DNA from: Candidatus Rifleibacteriota bacterium
Lineage (GTDB): Bacteria; Vulcanimicrobiota; Xenobia; Xenobiales; Xenobiaceae
Direction of reading: 5' to 3'
Length of the DNA: 35,726 nucleotides
Assembly: GCA_900772775.1 (NCBI GenBank)
Contig: CAAGRW010000019.1
Location: 1-35,726 of the forward strand
The translations under genes were made by a program, and so were the position numbers. The notes below the pieces were generated by a model. The model made no database searches. It saw only the letters and a list, made by a program, of their open reading frames with translations, and had not been told where the DNA came from. Shown here one piece after another: positions 9,901 to 16,232 of the stretch. Position 1 is the first letter of the stretch; the number at the start of each line of letters is the position of its first letter.

Positions 9901-10396
9901 CACGGCCGCGTACTTCCAAGCGATCCATATTGTTGAGGACAGCGGTTATCTTCCAAGCGTCGATACCGGCTGTTTTTACAAAGTCCGGAAGTATAAGTCT
10001 CACTCTGCTGATATTGCCCAGTACATCTTGAGAAATAGTCCAGGCAATGTCACGTAAACGCACACCCAAAGAATTCCAATTTTCCACTAAATTGGTGGGC
10101 AAGGGAGTTTTAGAATTGAGAATACATTCTTTGGAATGCTTTTCAAATTTGAGGACTGAGTCGGCTGCTTGCTGCAAACGGTCGGCCAATTCTGTATTGT
10201 TCCATATGGCAGAAAAAGCTTGATACTCCTTAAGATAGGAAACTTTTTCTTCTAAAGCTGAAACCGCTTCGTTGGGAGGATTATCAATATCGACTCTGGA
10301 TAAAGCGACATCTTGCAGCTCCTTGAGAAACTCGTCCCAATTTAATTTTTGGTTAGATTCAGAATATCTATAGAGAATACCGGCTATACCGCACAC
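6908..10396 (-). CDS. Double-length GlmS-like glutaminase/SIS protein
   Basis: About 1162 residues against roughly 610 for GlmS, which converts fructose-6-phosphate and glutamine to glucosamine-6-phosphate. From GTG 10396 the product begins M-CGIAG, placing the catalytic Cys at position 2 as an N-terminal-nucleophile glutaminase needs, and AAGGAG lies 8 bases upstream; a longer ATG reading (10447) would bury the Cys. Glutaminase motifs are RGRDS (163-167), HTRWASNG (270-277) and the ALNGDVDNFQAL segment. About 150 extra residues split the CGIAG and RGRDS motifs. HFEHFLLKEI, the isomerase entry motif, follows, then SIS domain 1 (about 538-678; SQSGTTTDT, ASTKAFYSQ) and SIS domain 2 (about 718-860). 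A C-terminal tail of about 280 residues has no family I recognise. The usual GlmS C-terminus is absent. It may be a true GlmS, or a relative acting on another sugar phosphate. Confidence 0.85.
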   Translation of the reverse strand: MCGIAGILYRYSESNQKLNWDEFLKELQDVALSRVDIDNPPNEAVSALEEKVSYLKEYQAFSAIWNNTELADRLQQAADSVLKFEKHSKECILNSKTPLPTNLVENWNSLGVRLRDIAWTISQDVLGNISRVRLILPDFVKTAGIDAWKITAVLNNMDRLEVRGRDSLGISVSLHFSSSQSFEDFCATITRAGLEEEFTKRLKCPTLENLSIRLDSHSLTAPSLMFIYKVSQEVGALGDNVAAIRRHIKADHILWHALGSKSVETNIWSHTRWASNGVINIANCHPVDEQTEPVRLENDHYWISGALNGDVDNFQALAQKVKLADNLAISPKITTDAKIIPVLVDYYYRRSHNLKQAFLQAVNEFEGSVAICLSSSLEPGRTYLALKGSGQSLFIGLCKQGYVFASEVYGLVEQTSRYIRLDGATEHIPGHPESAGQIFILKDHGTELEGLEALHLDGSPIELSENNIKTAEITTRDINRGHFEHFLLKEIFDAPGSIEKTLQGKYFIENKFDGQARVNLGPEVFPAELAEKFKNRQISRILLIGQGTAAVAGIAIASMMQRALKGSDIEVRAIKATELSGYSMEEDMAKTLIIAVSQSGTTTDTNRTVDMVRARRASVLAIVNRRNSDLTYKVDGVMYTSDGRDIEMSVASTKAFYSQVVAGYLLGLNIASLVGTISNKEVRRELQELSSLPSKIASVLQNRHNIEVLARQYATTRRDWAVVGSGSTKAAADEIRIKLSELCYKSIATDYIEDKKHIDLSSEPLTLVCTAGLPAMALRDSVKEVAIFRSHKSIPIVIATEGFDEFEHYAAGVIYVPCASANASVLLNTVVGHLWGYYCALSINDGANLLKPGRALAVEHLTSDGGLVLNQTNIRRMLTVGKKFQDDLKQGRFNSSLSVDSAVRLSLMFQYFTGVRSLRQFTAEFKGNSLVETMVTLLSQAIQELSRPIDAIKHQAKTVTVGISRSEELAEGPIFETLHEFDITPDDLPYRDLAFLRALSKTIDKVVGVTLYEVDGLNTLNEVVDTTRIKVVKKSGISLNMHSRSENGSPLVGTKQWVTNNRRSYVGHGHNDELPMLIAPVITTGRVDHLALLHLHFKQDLPLADRVDVIKNLTNRYGDLVSQIEETNITWHDEFLNLLSVEELATLRAAVLAELIIKRRAQ

Positions 10397-10480
10397 GGCA
10401 GCTACTCCTTTAATGTTGGCGTTCTTTTTTATTTTGTAGAGCTGCAAATTCGGCTCTTTGAAAAAACAGCCAAGCTCGGC

Positions 10481-10496
10481 TCATAATTTATTATGA
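10481..10496. promoter_or_regulatory. Perfect 16-bp palindrome, possible operator
   Basis: TCATAAT-TT-ATTATGA is a perfect 7-2-7 inverted repeat 85 bases upstream of the GlmS-like start and downstream of the PilZ terminator, where the GlmS-like promoter should lie. It resembles AT-rich operators of Fur-family or other dimeric repressors, but the spacer is 2 rather than the 1 typical of 7-1-7 Fur/PerR/Zur boxes. Confidence 0.4.
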
Positions 10497-10526
10497 AAGC
10501 ACGTTTGGTTAGTGTTGGTTCTATTC

Positions 10527-10584
10527 AAAAAAGCCCAGCCTGGAAGAGGCTCTTTAAAACAGCTCTGCAGACTGGACTTTTTTA
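10527..10584 (-). terminator. Terminator of the PilZ-like gene
   Basis: AAGCCCAG (10531-10538) pairs with CTGGACTT (10572-10579) through one G-U wobble, with further pairing inside. The A-run at 10527-10532 gives a minus-strand U-tract, and a T-run on the other side could work in the plus direction. Confidence 0.7.
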
Positions 10585-10641
10585 TTTGAATTGAAAAATT
10601 TGCAGCTGAAGCCATATCGCAGGCTTTACTTGACGGGCAGC

Positions 10642-11340
10642 TTAAGGTTTTTTGTCGATAAGCTCTTCTCCGCGGGCGATACGACGCTGCTCGCGGCGTT
10701 TAAGATAGACGGCATAGCGCATAATGGCCAAGCGATCTTCTTTGTCGGCGTCTTCGGCATACTCGACTTCACAGAGGAATTTCTTGCCTTTGCTGCTGGG
10801 ATTGGGCTTGGAAGCCAAAGCTCTTCCTTTAAAAGAAAAAACGGGAGTTCCGGGCACTTGAACTTCTACATGTAAATCGGTGCCTTCCGGAATGGCAATA
10901 TTGCATCCTAAGACAATGTTGTTCAGGCTGATAGAGACGGTCTGGGCAGACTGACTATGAGCCAATTTCATGGCGCGATACTCTACATTGACCGGAGCTT
11001 CGATACTGGTATGCTCGTCAAATTTGGGTACGTCTTCGCTTTCGACATTGGTAGGGGTTGCAATATCAAATTCGCGCTCGCCTGCGTCAGTTACTTCGGT
11101 TTCGAAGTAGTACAATTTGCCTTCGTCGAGAGTAGTGACGGTTAGGTGCTGTCCGGCTTCCATTTTCACAGGACGGCGCTCTGTGCCAGGGCTTTTTAGA
11201 ATAATTTCCTTACGCCTGACATCCAACACCGTAGTGAAGTAGGTTTTATAGGTTTCGTCAGCAAAAAACTCGATTTCAATCTCTTGCTTAGCTTTAAGCT
11301 TTAAAGTCGGTTTTTTGCTCTTAAACCAATCTAAAAACAT
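10642..11340 (-). CDS. PilZ-like (YcgR-type) protein with degenerate c-di-GMP motifs
   Basis: 232 residues. The N-terminal half (about 15-95) fits the YcgR-type beta-barrel that precedes PilZ: a 'QEIEIEF...YKTYFTTVLDV...IILKSP' pattern, then 'AGQHLTVTTLDEGKLYYFETEV'. The second half (about 112-215) looks like PilZ. The c-di-GMP signature RxxxR is not evident before EAPVNVEYR, and the D/NxSxxG motif reads SISLNNIVLG, so nucleotide binding is doubtful. The C-terminus is very basic (KRREQRRIARGEE). Start: ATG 11340 has AGGAGG 7 bases upstream, while ATG 11346 touches the SD and is unlikely. It is monocistronic with its own terminator and a long leader. Family membership is moderately sure. A gene for a motility or secretion partner is not visible here. 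Confidence 0.7.
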   Translation of the reverse strand: MFLDWFKSKKPTLKLKAKQEIEIEFFADETYKTYFTTVLDVRRKEIILKSPGTERRPVKMEAGQHLTVTTLDEGKLYYFETEVTDAGEREFDIATPTNVESEDVPKFDEHTSIEAPVNVEYRAMKLAHSQSAQTVSISLNNIVLGCNIAIPEGTDLHVEVQVPGTPVFSFKGRALASKPNPSSKGKKFLCEVEYAEDADKEDRLAIMRYAVYLKRREQRRIARGEELIDKKP

Positions 11341-11731
11341 AACCATCCCTCCTGTACGCTAGTCAACAATCGCAAATCGCTGGCCCAAACCTCTTTGGGC
11401 GGTCTTTGTTACCGCACAGCAAATATTTTACGCAGCGCCAAGTCGCTTAGCCAAGTCGGTTGGCTCCTTTAGCTGTGCCGGTTTGCCTCCACTTGGCTGC
11501 AATTGCCAAGACAAAAAAAATAACAAAACGCTCTCAAACTCTTTCTGCTGAGCGCTGCTACTTTGCAAAATCGACACTCTAAGCCACTTTCAAACGCCGC
11601 TTCTTAAAAAACTTGCGCGAGCTCTTCTTCTCTGTACCCCCTTTGTCCTGCGTTTACGGGGCCTTTTGATAGGGAATTCTTGGTGAACTACCCACTTCTT
11701 TTCCTCAACTGTACCATTATACCGTGTTTTC
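11341..11731. other. Intergenic region with repeated GCCAAG motifs and hairpins
   Basis: Between the divergent PilZ-like gene and the small Cys protein gene there is no gene I can support. It has hairpin GCCCAAA/TTTGGGC (11383-11400, 4-base loop), the direct repeat GCCAAGTCG (11437-11445 and 11450-11458) and hairpin CTTGGC/GCCAAG (11492-11510). On the minus strand these could form a structured leader for the PilZ-like mRNA. Confidence 0.4.
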
Positions 11732-11760
11732 TTGCCCACATAAAAAATCTATGGTAAAAT
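11732..11760 (+). promoter_or_regulatory. Sigma-70-like promoter for the small Cys protein and esterase
   Basis: -35 TTGCCC (11732-11737) and -10 TAAAAT (11755-11760) are separated by 17 bases. A short leader follows with a hairpin CGGGC/GCCCG (11813-11828) ending just before the AGGAGG ribosome binding site of the next gene. Confidence 0.65.
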
Positions 11761-11840
11761 ATTGAACGTATGCTTTGAGGTGAAAAACCTAACAAAAGTC
11801 AGTTAGCTTATCCGGGCTTTAATGCCCGCAGGAGGATAGA

Positions 11841-12047
11841 ATGGCTCTCTACAAGGAAGAGTATTTAGAAAAGTACTTTGATAATTTCGATTTTTTTGAG
11901 CCTCAGTGCCGCGACAAACGCTTGCGCGAAGTTAATATGCGCAGCAAACGTTGCTTAGGATGCCCCGGTTTTGAAAAGTGCCAGACTTTCCCCGAATACT
12001 GGCTTAAAGGTGAGGAAAACAGGCGGGAGGTAAACGACAAACTGTAG
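11841..12047 (+). CDS. Small Cys-containing protein, unknown function
   Basis: 68 residues, charged, rich in Phe/Tyr/Asp at the N-terminus, then a RCLGCPGFEKC motif (a CxxC followed by a third Cys six residues after the second) and an additional upstream Cys. Four cysteines in a small soluble protein suggest metal binding, possibly zinc. There is no signal peptide or membrane helix. A clear AGGAGG lies 5-6 bases before the ATG, with a good promoter upstream, so it is very likely a real gene. It precedes the esterase gene by under 40 bases and probably shares its mRNA. I do not recognise a family. Confidence 0.7.
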   Translation: MALYKEEYLEKYFDNFDFFEPQCRDKRLREVNMRSKRCLGCPGFEKCQTFPEYWLKGEENRREVNDKL

Positions 12048-12084
12048 GCTTTATTAGAGTCTCTTTAGTTTGTCAAACAGCTTA

Positions 12085-12822
12085 ATGCGCGTAGAAAAGA
12101 CCAGATTTTACAGCAGACATTTAGGCTTTGATATGCCGGTGGCCGTTTATGGCCATTGGGGTGTGCCGGTTCTTTATTTCCCTACTGCGTCAGCCGATTT
12201 TGAAGAGTTGGAGCGCTTTGGCATGATTGGCGCTCTTGCCGAACATATCGAGAGTGGGCGCATCAAGATTTTTTCTATCAACAGTGTCAACGACTGGAGT
12301 TTAGATAACGAGTCTGTCGGCCCCGGCGAGCGCATTTGGCGTCAAGAGCTGTACGACCGCTATATTATTGACGAAGTTGTTCCTTATATCTTTAGCAATT
12401 GCGGCGGACCTTTGCCAGTAGCTGCTGTGGGAGCTAGCTTTGGAGCTTACCATGCCGTCAACACTTTATTCCGCCATCATGAGATCTTCCGTTGGTGCAT
12501 AGGCATGAGCGGTATCTATAATATTAGCTGTTTCTTAGATGGCTATTATGACGAGCGTTGCTATTTCCACAACCCGGTAAGCTATATCGCCAATTTGTAT
12601 GATCCCAACATCCGTCGCTCTTTAGATGGATGCAATATCAATATTATTTGCGGTCAGGGTGCCTGGGAACGAGTCCATTATAGTCGCGAGATTCATGAAG
12701 TAATGGATAGGGTAGGTATCCGTCACAATTTTGAATTGTGGGGCTACGACGTCGCTCACGACTGGCCTTGGTGGAAAGTGCAAATGAGACAACTGGTGCC
12801 CAGATTATTTCCGCTTGGCTAG
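12085..12822 (+). CDS. Putative alpha/beta-hydrolase esterase (esterase-D-like family)
   Basis: 245 residues, cytoplasmic. It matches the 'putative esterase' type of alpha/beta hydrolase: an early YGHWGVPVLYFPTASADFEE strand and oxyanion region, the nucleophile elbow GASFGAYHAV (Ser in the G-x-S-x-G motif), an 'IGMSGIYNI' strand, and a late His in AHDWPWWK. The Asp/Glu member of the triad is probably in the 'NIICGQGAWE' strand region, where the usual Asp is not obvious. The substrate is unknown; such enzymes hydrolyse small esters or thioesters such as S-formylglutathione or mycolate-type esters. ATG 12085 best fits the family N-terminus; TTG 12070 is in frame five codons earlier; neither has a strong SD, so translation may depend on the upstream gene. 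Confidence 0.85.
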   Translation: MRVEKTRFYSRHLGFDMPVAVYGHWGVPVLYFPTASADFEELERFGMIGALAEHIESGRIKIFSINSVNDWSLDNESVGPGERIWRQELYDRYIIDEVVPYIFSNCGGPLPVAAVGASFGAYHAVNTLFRHHEIFRWCIGMSGIYNISCFLDGYYDERCYFHNPVSYIANLYDPNIRRSLDGCNINIICGQGAWERVHYSREIHEVMDRVGIRHNFELWGYDVAHDWPWWKVQMRQLVPRLFPLG

Positions 12823-12837
12823 ATATAAAGTTTAAGC

Positions 12838-12890
12838 AACAAAAAAAGAGAGGAAAAAGTGCGTAAGCATTTTTCCTCTCTTTTTTTGTT
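12838..12890. terminator. Strong bidirectional terminator
   Basis: A 21-bp perfect stem, A-rich on the left (12838-12858) and T-rich on the right (12870-12890), closes an 11-base loop. It separates the convergent esterase and DUF362 genes and has U-tracts on both strands. Confidence 0.95.
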
Positions 12891-12928
12891 GTCTATTGCT
12901 AAATTAAACTAGAGTGACTATTGCTTGC

Positions 12929-13948
12929 CTAATGGCTTACTATTACAGCGTCAGCATCTTTTTTATCTAAATCGATCAGCTTGTAAGTGCGCGTACCTAA
13001 ACCAATCTCTTGGCCGTATTCTACTTGATGAACGCCATGTTTTGATTCAATGCGTTCTACCAAAGCTTTATTGTCGGGGGCGGCATAAACTAAGTCCAGG
13101 CAAGCTTGATCGAGAGCTACAGGATCGGTGGAAGCCAAAATGCCAATATCCTTCATTTCCGGCTCTTTGGGGTTGCCATTACAATCACAATCGACAGAAA
13201 GGCGATTCATTACGTTTACGTAAACGATATTGCCTTTTAAGTGGTCAGAGACCGATTTAGCAGCTTCAGCCATACTTTCCAAAAAGTCGTCTTGCTTAAC
13301 AGAAGCGGCAAAATTGTGGCGGTTTTGTCCGGCGGTATGGATCCAGCATTTGCCGGAAGAAGAGGCTATACCTATAGAAGTATTCTTTATAGCGCCGCCG
13401 TAGCCGCCCATAGCGTGGCCTTTGAAGTGGGAGAGCACCACAAAGTAATCATAATTGAGGAAGTTTTTGCCAACATAATTTTCTTTAAGGTGGCGGCCAC
13501 CTTTCACAGGTAAAGCTACTTCGCCTTCAGCATCCATAATATCGACTGGGGCCATATCGGCAAAACCGTGGCGTTTAATCATCTTCTGATGGGAAGCTGT
13601 ATCAGCGCGGTTGCCGCCGTAAGCAGTGTTGCACTCAACGATAGTACCATTGAAACTTTTGATAAAATTGCTAATTAACGAAGCACGCAAATAATTGCTT
13701 TTATCAGATTCGCCGGAGTGCAATTTTATGGCTATCTTTCCTTGGGGATGGATATTTAAGGCTTTATAAACAGCGGCTAAGCCTTCAGGAGTAATGTCGG
13801 AAGTCATATACACTGTGGCTGCCTTGGTCGATTTTGTTTGAAGTGGTGAATCTTGCTCCGGATAGGCTGGCTCTGTGCGCGGTTGGCAAGCTACTAAAAG
13901 ACTAAAAGACAAAATAGCGCTTAGACCTAAAAAAAGTTTCTTAATCAT
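12929..13948 (-). CDS. Exported DUF362-type lipoprotein
   Basis: 339 residues. A lipoprotein signal ends in LLVAC (Cys21). From about residue 43 the protein matches DUF362 ('uncharacterized Fe-S centre protein'): ATVYMTSDITPEGLAAV, the IAIKLHSGES strand, the TIVECNTAYGGNR segment, YFVVLSHFKGHAMGGYGGAIKN and ILASTDPVALDQACLDLV. The family usually sits in the cytoplasm and often carries a 4Fe-4S ferredoxin domain. Here no CxxCxxCxxxC cluster is present, only a DCDCNG pair, and the protein is predicted to be lipid-anchored outside the cytoplasmic membrane. The role is unknown. It is monocistronic, between a strong terminator and the divergent glycosyltransferase gene. Confidence 0.88.
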   Translation of the reverse strand: MIKKLFLGLSAILSFSLLVACQPRTEPAYPEQDSPLQTKSTKAATVYMTSDITPEGLAAVYKALNIHPQGKIAIKLHSGESDKSNYLRASLISNFIKSFNGTIVECNTAYGGNRADTASHQKMIKRHGFADMAPVDIMDAEGEVALPVKGGRHLKENYVGKNFLNYDYFVVLSHFKGHAMGGYGGAIKNTSIGIASSSGKCWIHTAGQNRHNFAASVKQDDFLESMAEAAKSVSDHLKGNIVYVNVMNRLSVDCDCNGNPKEPEMKDIGILASTDPVALDQACLDLVYAAPDNKALVERIESKHGVHQVEYGQEIGLGTRTYKLIDLDKKDADAVIVSH

Positions 13949-14011
13949 AAGCTAGGAAAAGTCCGCTCGCTTTCTAAAGATTGTACTCCTGAACGTGAAT
14001 AAAATTTTCTA

Positions 14012-14057
14012 AAAAAGACCGTCCTTCCTGCATTTTGTGGCTGGGGAGGGATCTTTT
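14012..14057 (+). promoter_or_regulatory. Terminator-like hairpin upstream of the CYTH-GT2 gene
   Basis: AAAAGA and TCCTTCC pair across a loop with GGGAGGGA and TCTTTT. It lies about 40 bases before the CYTH-GT2 start and could act as an attenuator on the plus strand, although no clean U-run follows. Weak evidence. Confidence 0.3.
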
Positions 14058-14094
14058 GCGTTAGATCGATCGGAATAGTAGAGTTACCCTAAAT

Positions 14095-15783
14095 ATGAGC
14101 CAAAATGTGCCCTTAAAAAATACTGAAAAAGAACTAAAGTGGACAATTAACAATCGTCAAGATTGGCTAAAATTGCAAGAAGCTTGGGGAAAAGCCGAGC
14201 GTGAGTTACAACAAAAAAATATCTATTTAGATAGAGATGACGCTTATTTCGCCACTAGGCGTAGTATGTTGCGTTTGCGCGAGGAAAATGGACGTTGGCT
14301 TTTTGTTTATAAACGCGGTTTGTCTTTGGAAGCTGGATATTTTTCGGCTTTAGAAATAGAAGAAGAAGTGAGCGCTGAGGAGGCTTTAGCTATTAGTCAG
14401 GGCCAATTACAAGCTGTGAATGAAGGCAAAGTTTGTGAGCAAATTCGCCAAGACGGTTTCGAGGGTGCTCTGCAAGTTGTAGGCGAAGTTAGTAATATTC
14501 GTCGCGTTTGGCCTATTAGTGTTGCCGGTTTGGAAGGCCAGGAAAAATTTGAATTAGATTGTACTTCTTTTGATTCTGAACATACTGAGTATGAATTGGA
14601 ATTGGAAACTTTAAGAGCTGATATTTTACAAGACGAAGTGCAAACTTGGGCTGATCGCTTGGGAGTAAAATTAGGTAAGCAAAAGGCCACTAAATATGAG
14701 CGCTTTTTGCGTTATAGCGCCGTAAATAAGCCGGTTATTTCTTGCTTAATGCCTATTTACAATTGTGCGGAAACTTTAGTTAGCGCAGTAAAGTCTATTT
14801 GTCGTCAGAATTTCAAGTCTTGGGAACTTATTTTAGTTGATGACGGCTCTTCTGATGATACGGTAAAAATAGCTGAAAACTTAGCAGCAAAGGATCCTCG
14901 CCTACGTGTTTTTCGCAAAGGCCACGGCGGTATTGTAGATACGCTCAATTTTGCCTTTAAACAGAGCCGTGCTCCTTTTATTGCTCGTATGGATGGCGAC
15001 GATATTTCCCACCCTGAGCGTTTTGCTGAACAAATGCGCTATTTGCAAGCTCATGCTGATGTTGCTGCTGTAGGATGTAAAATTCGCGTTTTCCCTAAAA
15101 AATCGATTACTGAAGGTATGATGCGTTACGAACGTTGGCTCAATAAAGCTTGTTTGCCAGAAATTTTGGAGCGCGATATTTTTGTGGAAAGCCCTTTAGT
15201 TCATCCTTCGGTATTGTTGCGCCGTTCTGCTTTGGAAGAAGTGGGCCTTTATGAAGACGGACGCTGGCCGGAAGATTATCAGCTTTGGTTGCGTATGTGG
15301 CTTAAGGGCCTAAAGATGGCTAAAGTAGAAAAAACGCTCTTCTTCTGGCGCGATTTGCCTAAGCGTCTTACTAGAGTAGATCAGCGCTGTAGCCATGATG
15401 CTTTACGTGAATTGAAAGTGACTTTCTTCTTGAAAGCTTTCTTTACGCCCGCTCAGGAGGAACAGGGGCTGCGCAGTTTGCCATTTGATAAGCGCAAGTT
15501 GATTATTTGGGGAGCTGGCCCCAATGGTAAAGCTTTAGCCAAAACTTTACGTGCTCACGGTTTAGAGCCAGCCTACTATACCGATATTCTTCCGGCTCGT
15601 CATGGTCAAACTATTTGCGGTTTGAAAGTGCTTAGCTTAGAGCAATTGCCTGCGCCAGAGGGCTATTTCTTGGTGACAGCGGTGGGTAACCCCAATTCCA
15701 GGGAAGAAATTCGGGCTTTCTTAAGAGAGCGTGGCTGGCAAGAAGGGCGCGACTTCCGCTGCATGGCCGGCATTTCCGATTAA
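14095..15783 (+). CDS. CYTH / GT2 glycosyltransferase / Rossmann three-domain protein
   Basis: 562 residues. Residues 8-205 form an apparently intact CYTH triphosphate-tunnel domain: ExExK as EKELK (11-15), the RRSMLRLRE...VYKRG basic strands, EIEEEV, RRVW, FELDCTSF and YELELE. These domains hydrolyse inorganic tripolyphosphate or thiamine triphosphate, or make cAMP. Residues about 212-430 are a family 2 glycosyltransferase: VISCLMPIYN, ILVDDGSSDDT, the DxD site in ARMDGDD, and an acidic EDYQLWLRMW catalytic segment. Residues about 465-562 are a nucleotide-binding Rossmann-like domain starting KLIIWGAGPNGKAL, of the kind trailing some sugar-modifying enzymes. There is no membrane helix. The ATG start has only a weak SD. 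Its stop overlaps that of the convergent EamA gene. Each domain is clear; the substrate and the reason for the fusion are not. Confidence 0.92.
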   Translation: MSQNVPLKNTEKELKWTINNRQDWLKLQEAWGKAERELQQKNIYLDRDDAYFATRRSMLRLREENGRWLFVYKRGLSLEAGYFSALEIEEEVSAEEALAISQGQLQAVNEGKVCEQIRQDGFEGALQVVGEVSNIRRVWPISVAGLEGQEKFELDCTSFDSEHTEYELELETLRADILQDEVQTWADRLGVKLGKQKATKYERFLRYSAVNKPVISCLMPIYNCAETLVSAVKSICRQNFKSWELILVDDGSSDDTVKIAENLAAKDPRLRVFRKGHGGIVDTLNFAFKQSRAPFIARMDGDDISHPERFAEQMRYLQAHADVAAVGCKIRVFPKKSITEGMMRYERWLNKACLPEILERDIFVESPLVHPSVLLRRSALEEVGLYEDGRWPEDYQLWLRMWLKGLKMAKVEKTLFFWRDLPKRLTRVDQRCSHDALRELKVTFFLKAFFTPAQEEQGLRSLPFDKRKLIIWGAGPNGKALAKTLRAHGLEPAYYTDILPARHGQTICGLKVLSLEQLPAPEGYFLVTAVGNPNSREEIRAFLRERGWQEGRDFRCMAGISD

Positions 15784-16226
15784 GCTATTTTGGCTTCGGT
15801 ATTTTCGCTCGAGCTGGGGGGCTCGGCTGCTTGCTCAGCCTTTTTGCCTTCGCTAAGCGAAACGACCACTACGCCTATACCGATAATAAAAGTGCCTACC
15901 CAGCGGGCGGCGCTGATATGTTCACCCAACATAGGCCCGGCCAAGAAAGCATTTAATATGTAAGTAATGGCCGTCAGAGGTAGGGCAAAAGACAAATCTT
16001 CATAAGACAGCACGCTCAGCCACGTAACAAAGAAAGTTAAGAAACACGCTACAGCTATCCAGAAAGTGTGGGCACAAATTAGACTTACGGCTATGTCGTA
16101 AATTTGACTTAAACCGGCAATTTGAACACCTTCATAGGGGCGCAACAAGCGGGCCATAAAAATATCGCCCAAAGTCGTGGCCGTCATAGCAAAAAGTAAG
16201 GCCAGAATAGTTTTTATTTTTCGCAT
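15780..16226 (-). CDS. Small EamA/SMR-type four-helix transporter
   Basis: 148 residues with about four membrane helices (near 5-25, 42-68, 75-97 and 108-127) and a charged, Ser/Glu-rich C-terminal tail. It matches a single EamA (drug/metabolite transporter) half: the conserved 'LSFALPLTAITYILNAFLAGPMLGEHISAARWVGTFIIGIGVVVV' pattern with its Pro and Glu. Single-EamA or SMR-type proteins work as dimers, exporting small metabolites or flipping lipid-linked sugars (ArnE/F-like). The gene starts 6 bases after the stop of the squalene/phytoene synthase gene upstream, so the two are likely co-transcribed. Its stop codon overlaps the convergent glycosyltransferase stop (15780-15783), leaving no room for a terminator. 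Substrate unknown. Confidence 0.82.
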   Translation of the reverse strand: MRKIKTILALLFAMTATTLGDIFMARLLRPYEGVQIAGLSQIYDIAVSLICAHTFWIAVACFLTFFVTWLSVLSYEDLSFALPLTAITYILNAFLAGPMLGEHISAARWVGTFIIGIGVVVVSLSEGKKAEQAAEPPSSSENTEAKIA

Positions 16227-16232
16227 AATTTT

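Noticed and set aside
11383..11520. A c-di-GMP (GEMM-I) riboswitch
   Set aside because: A GCAAACC piece is present on the minus strand, but the ACGCAAAGC part and tetraloop receptor are not found.
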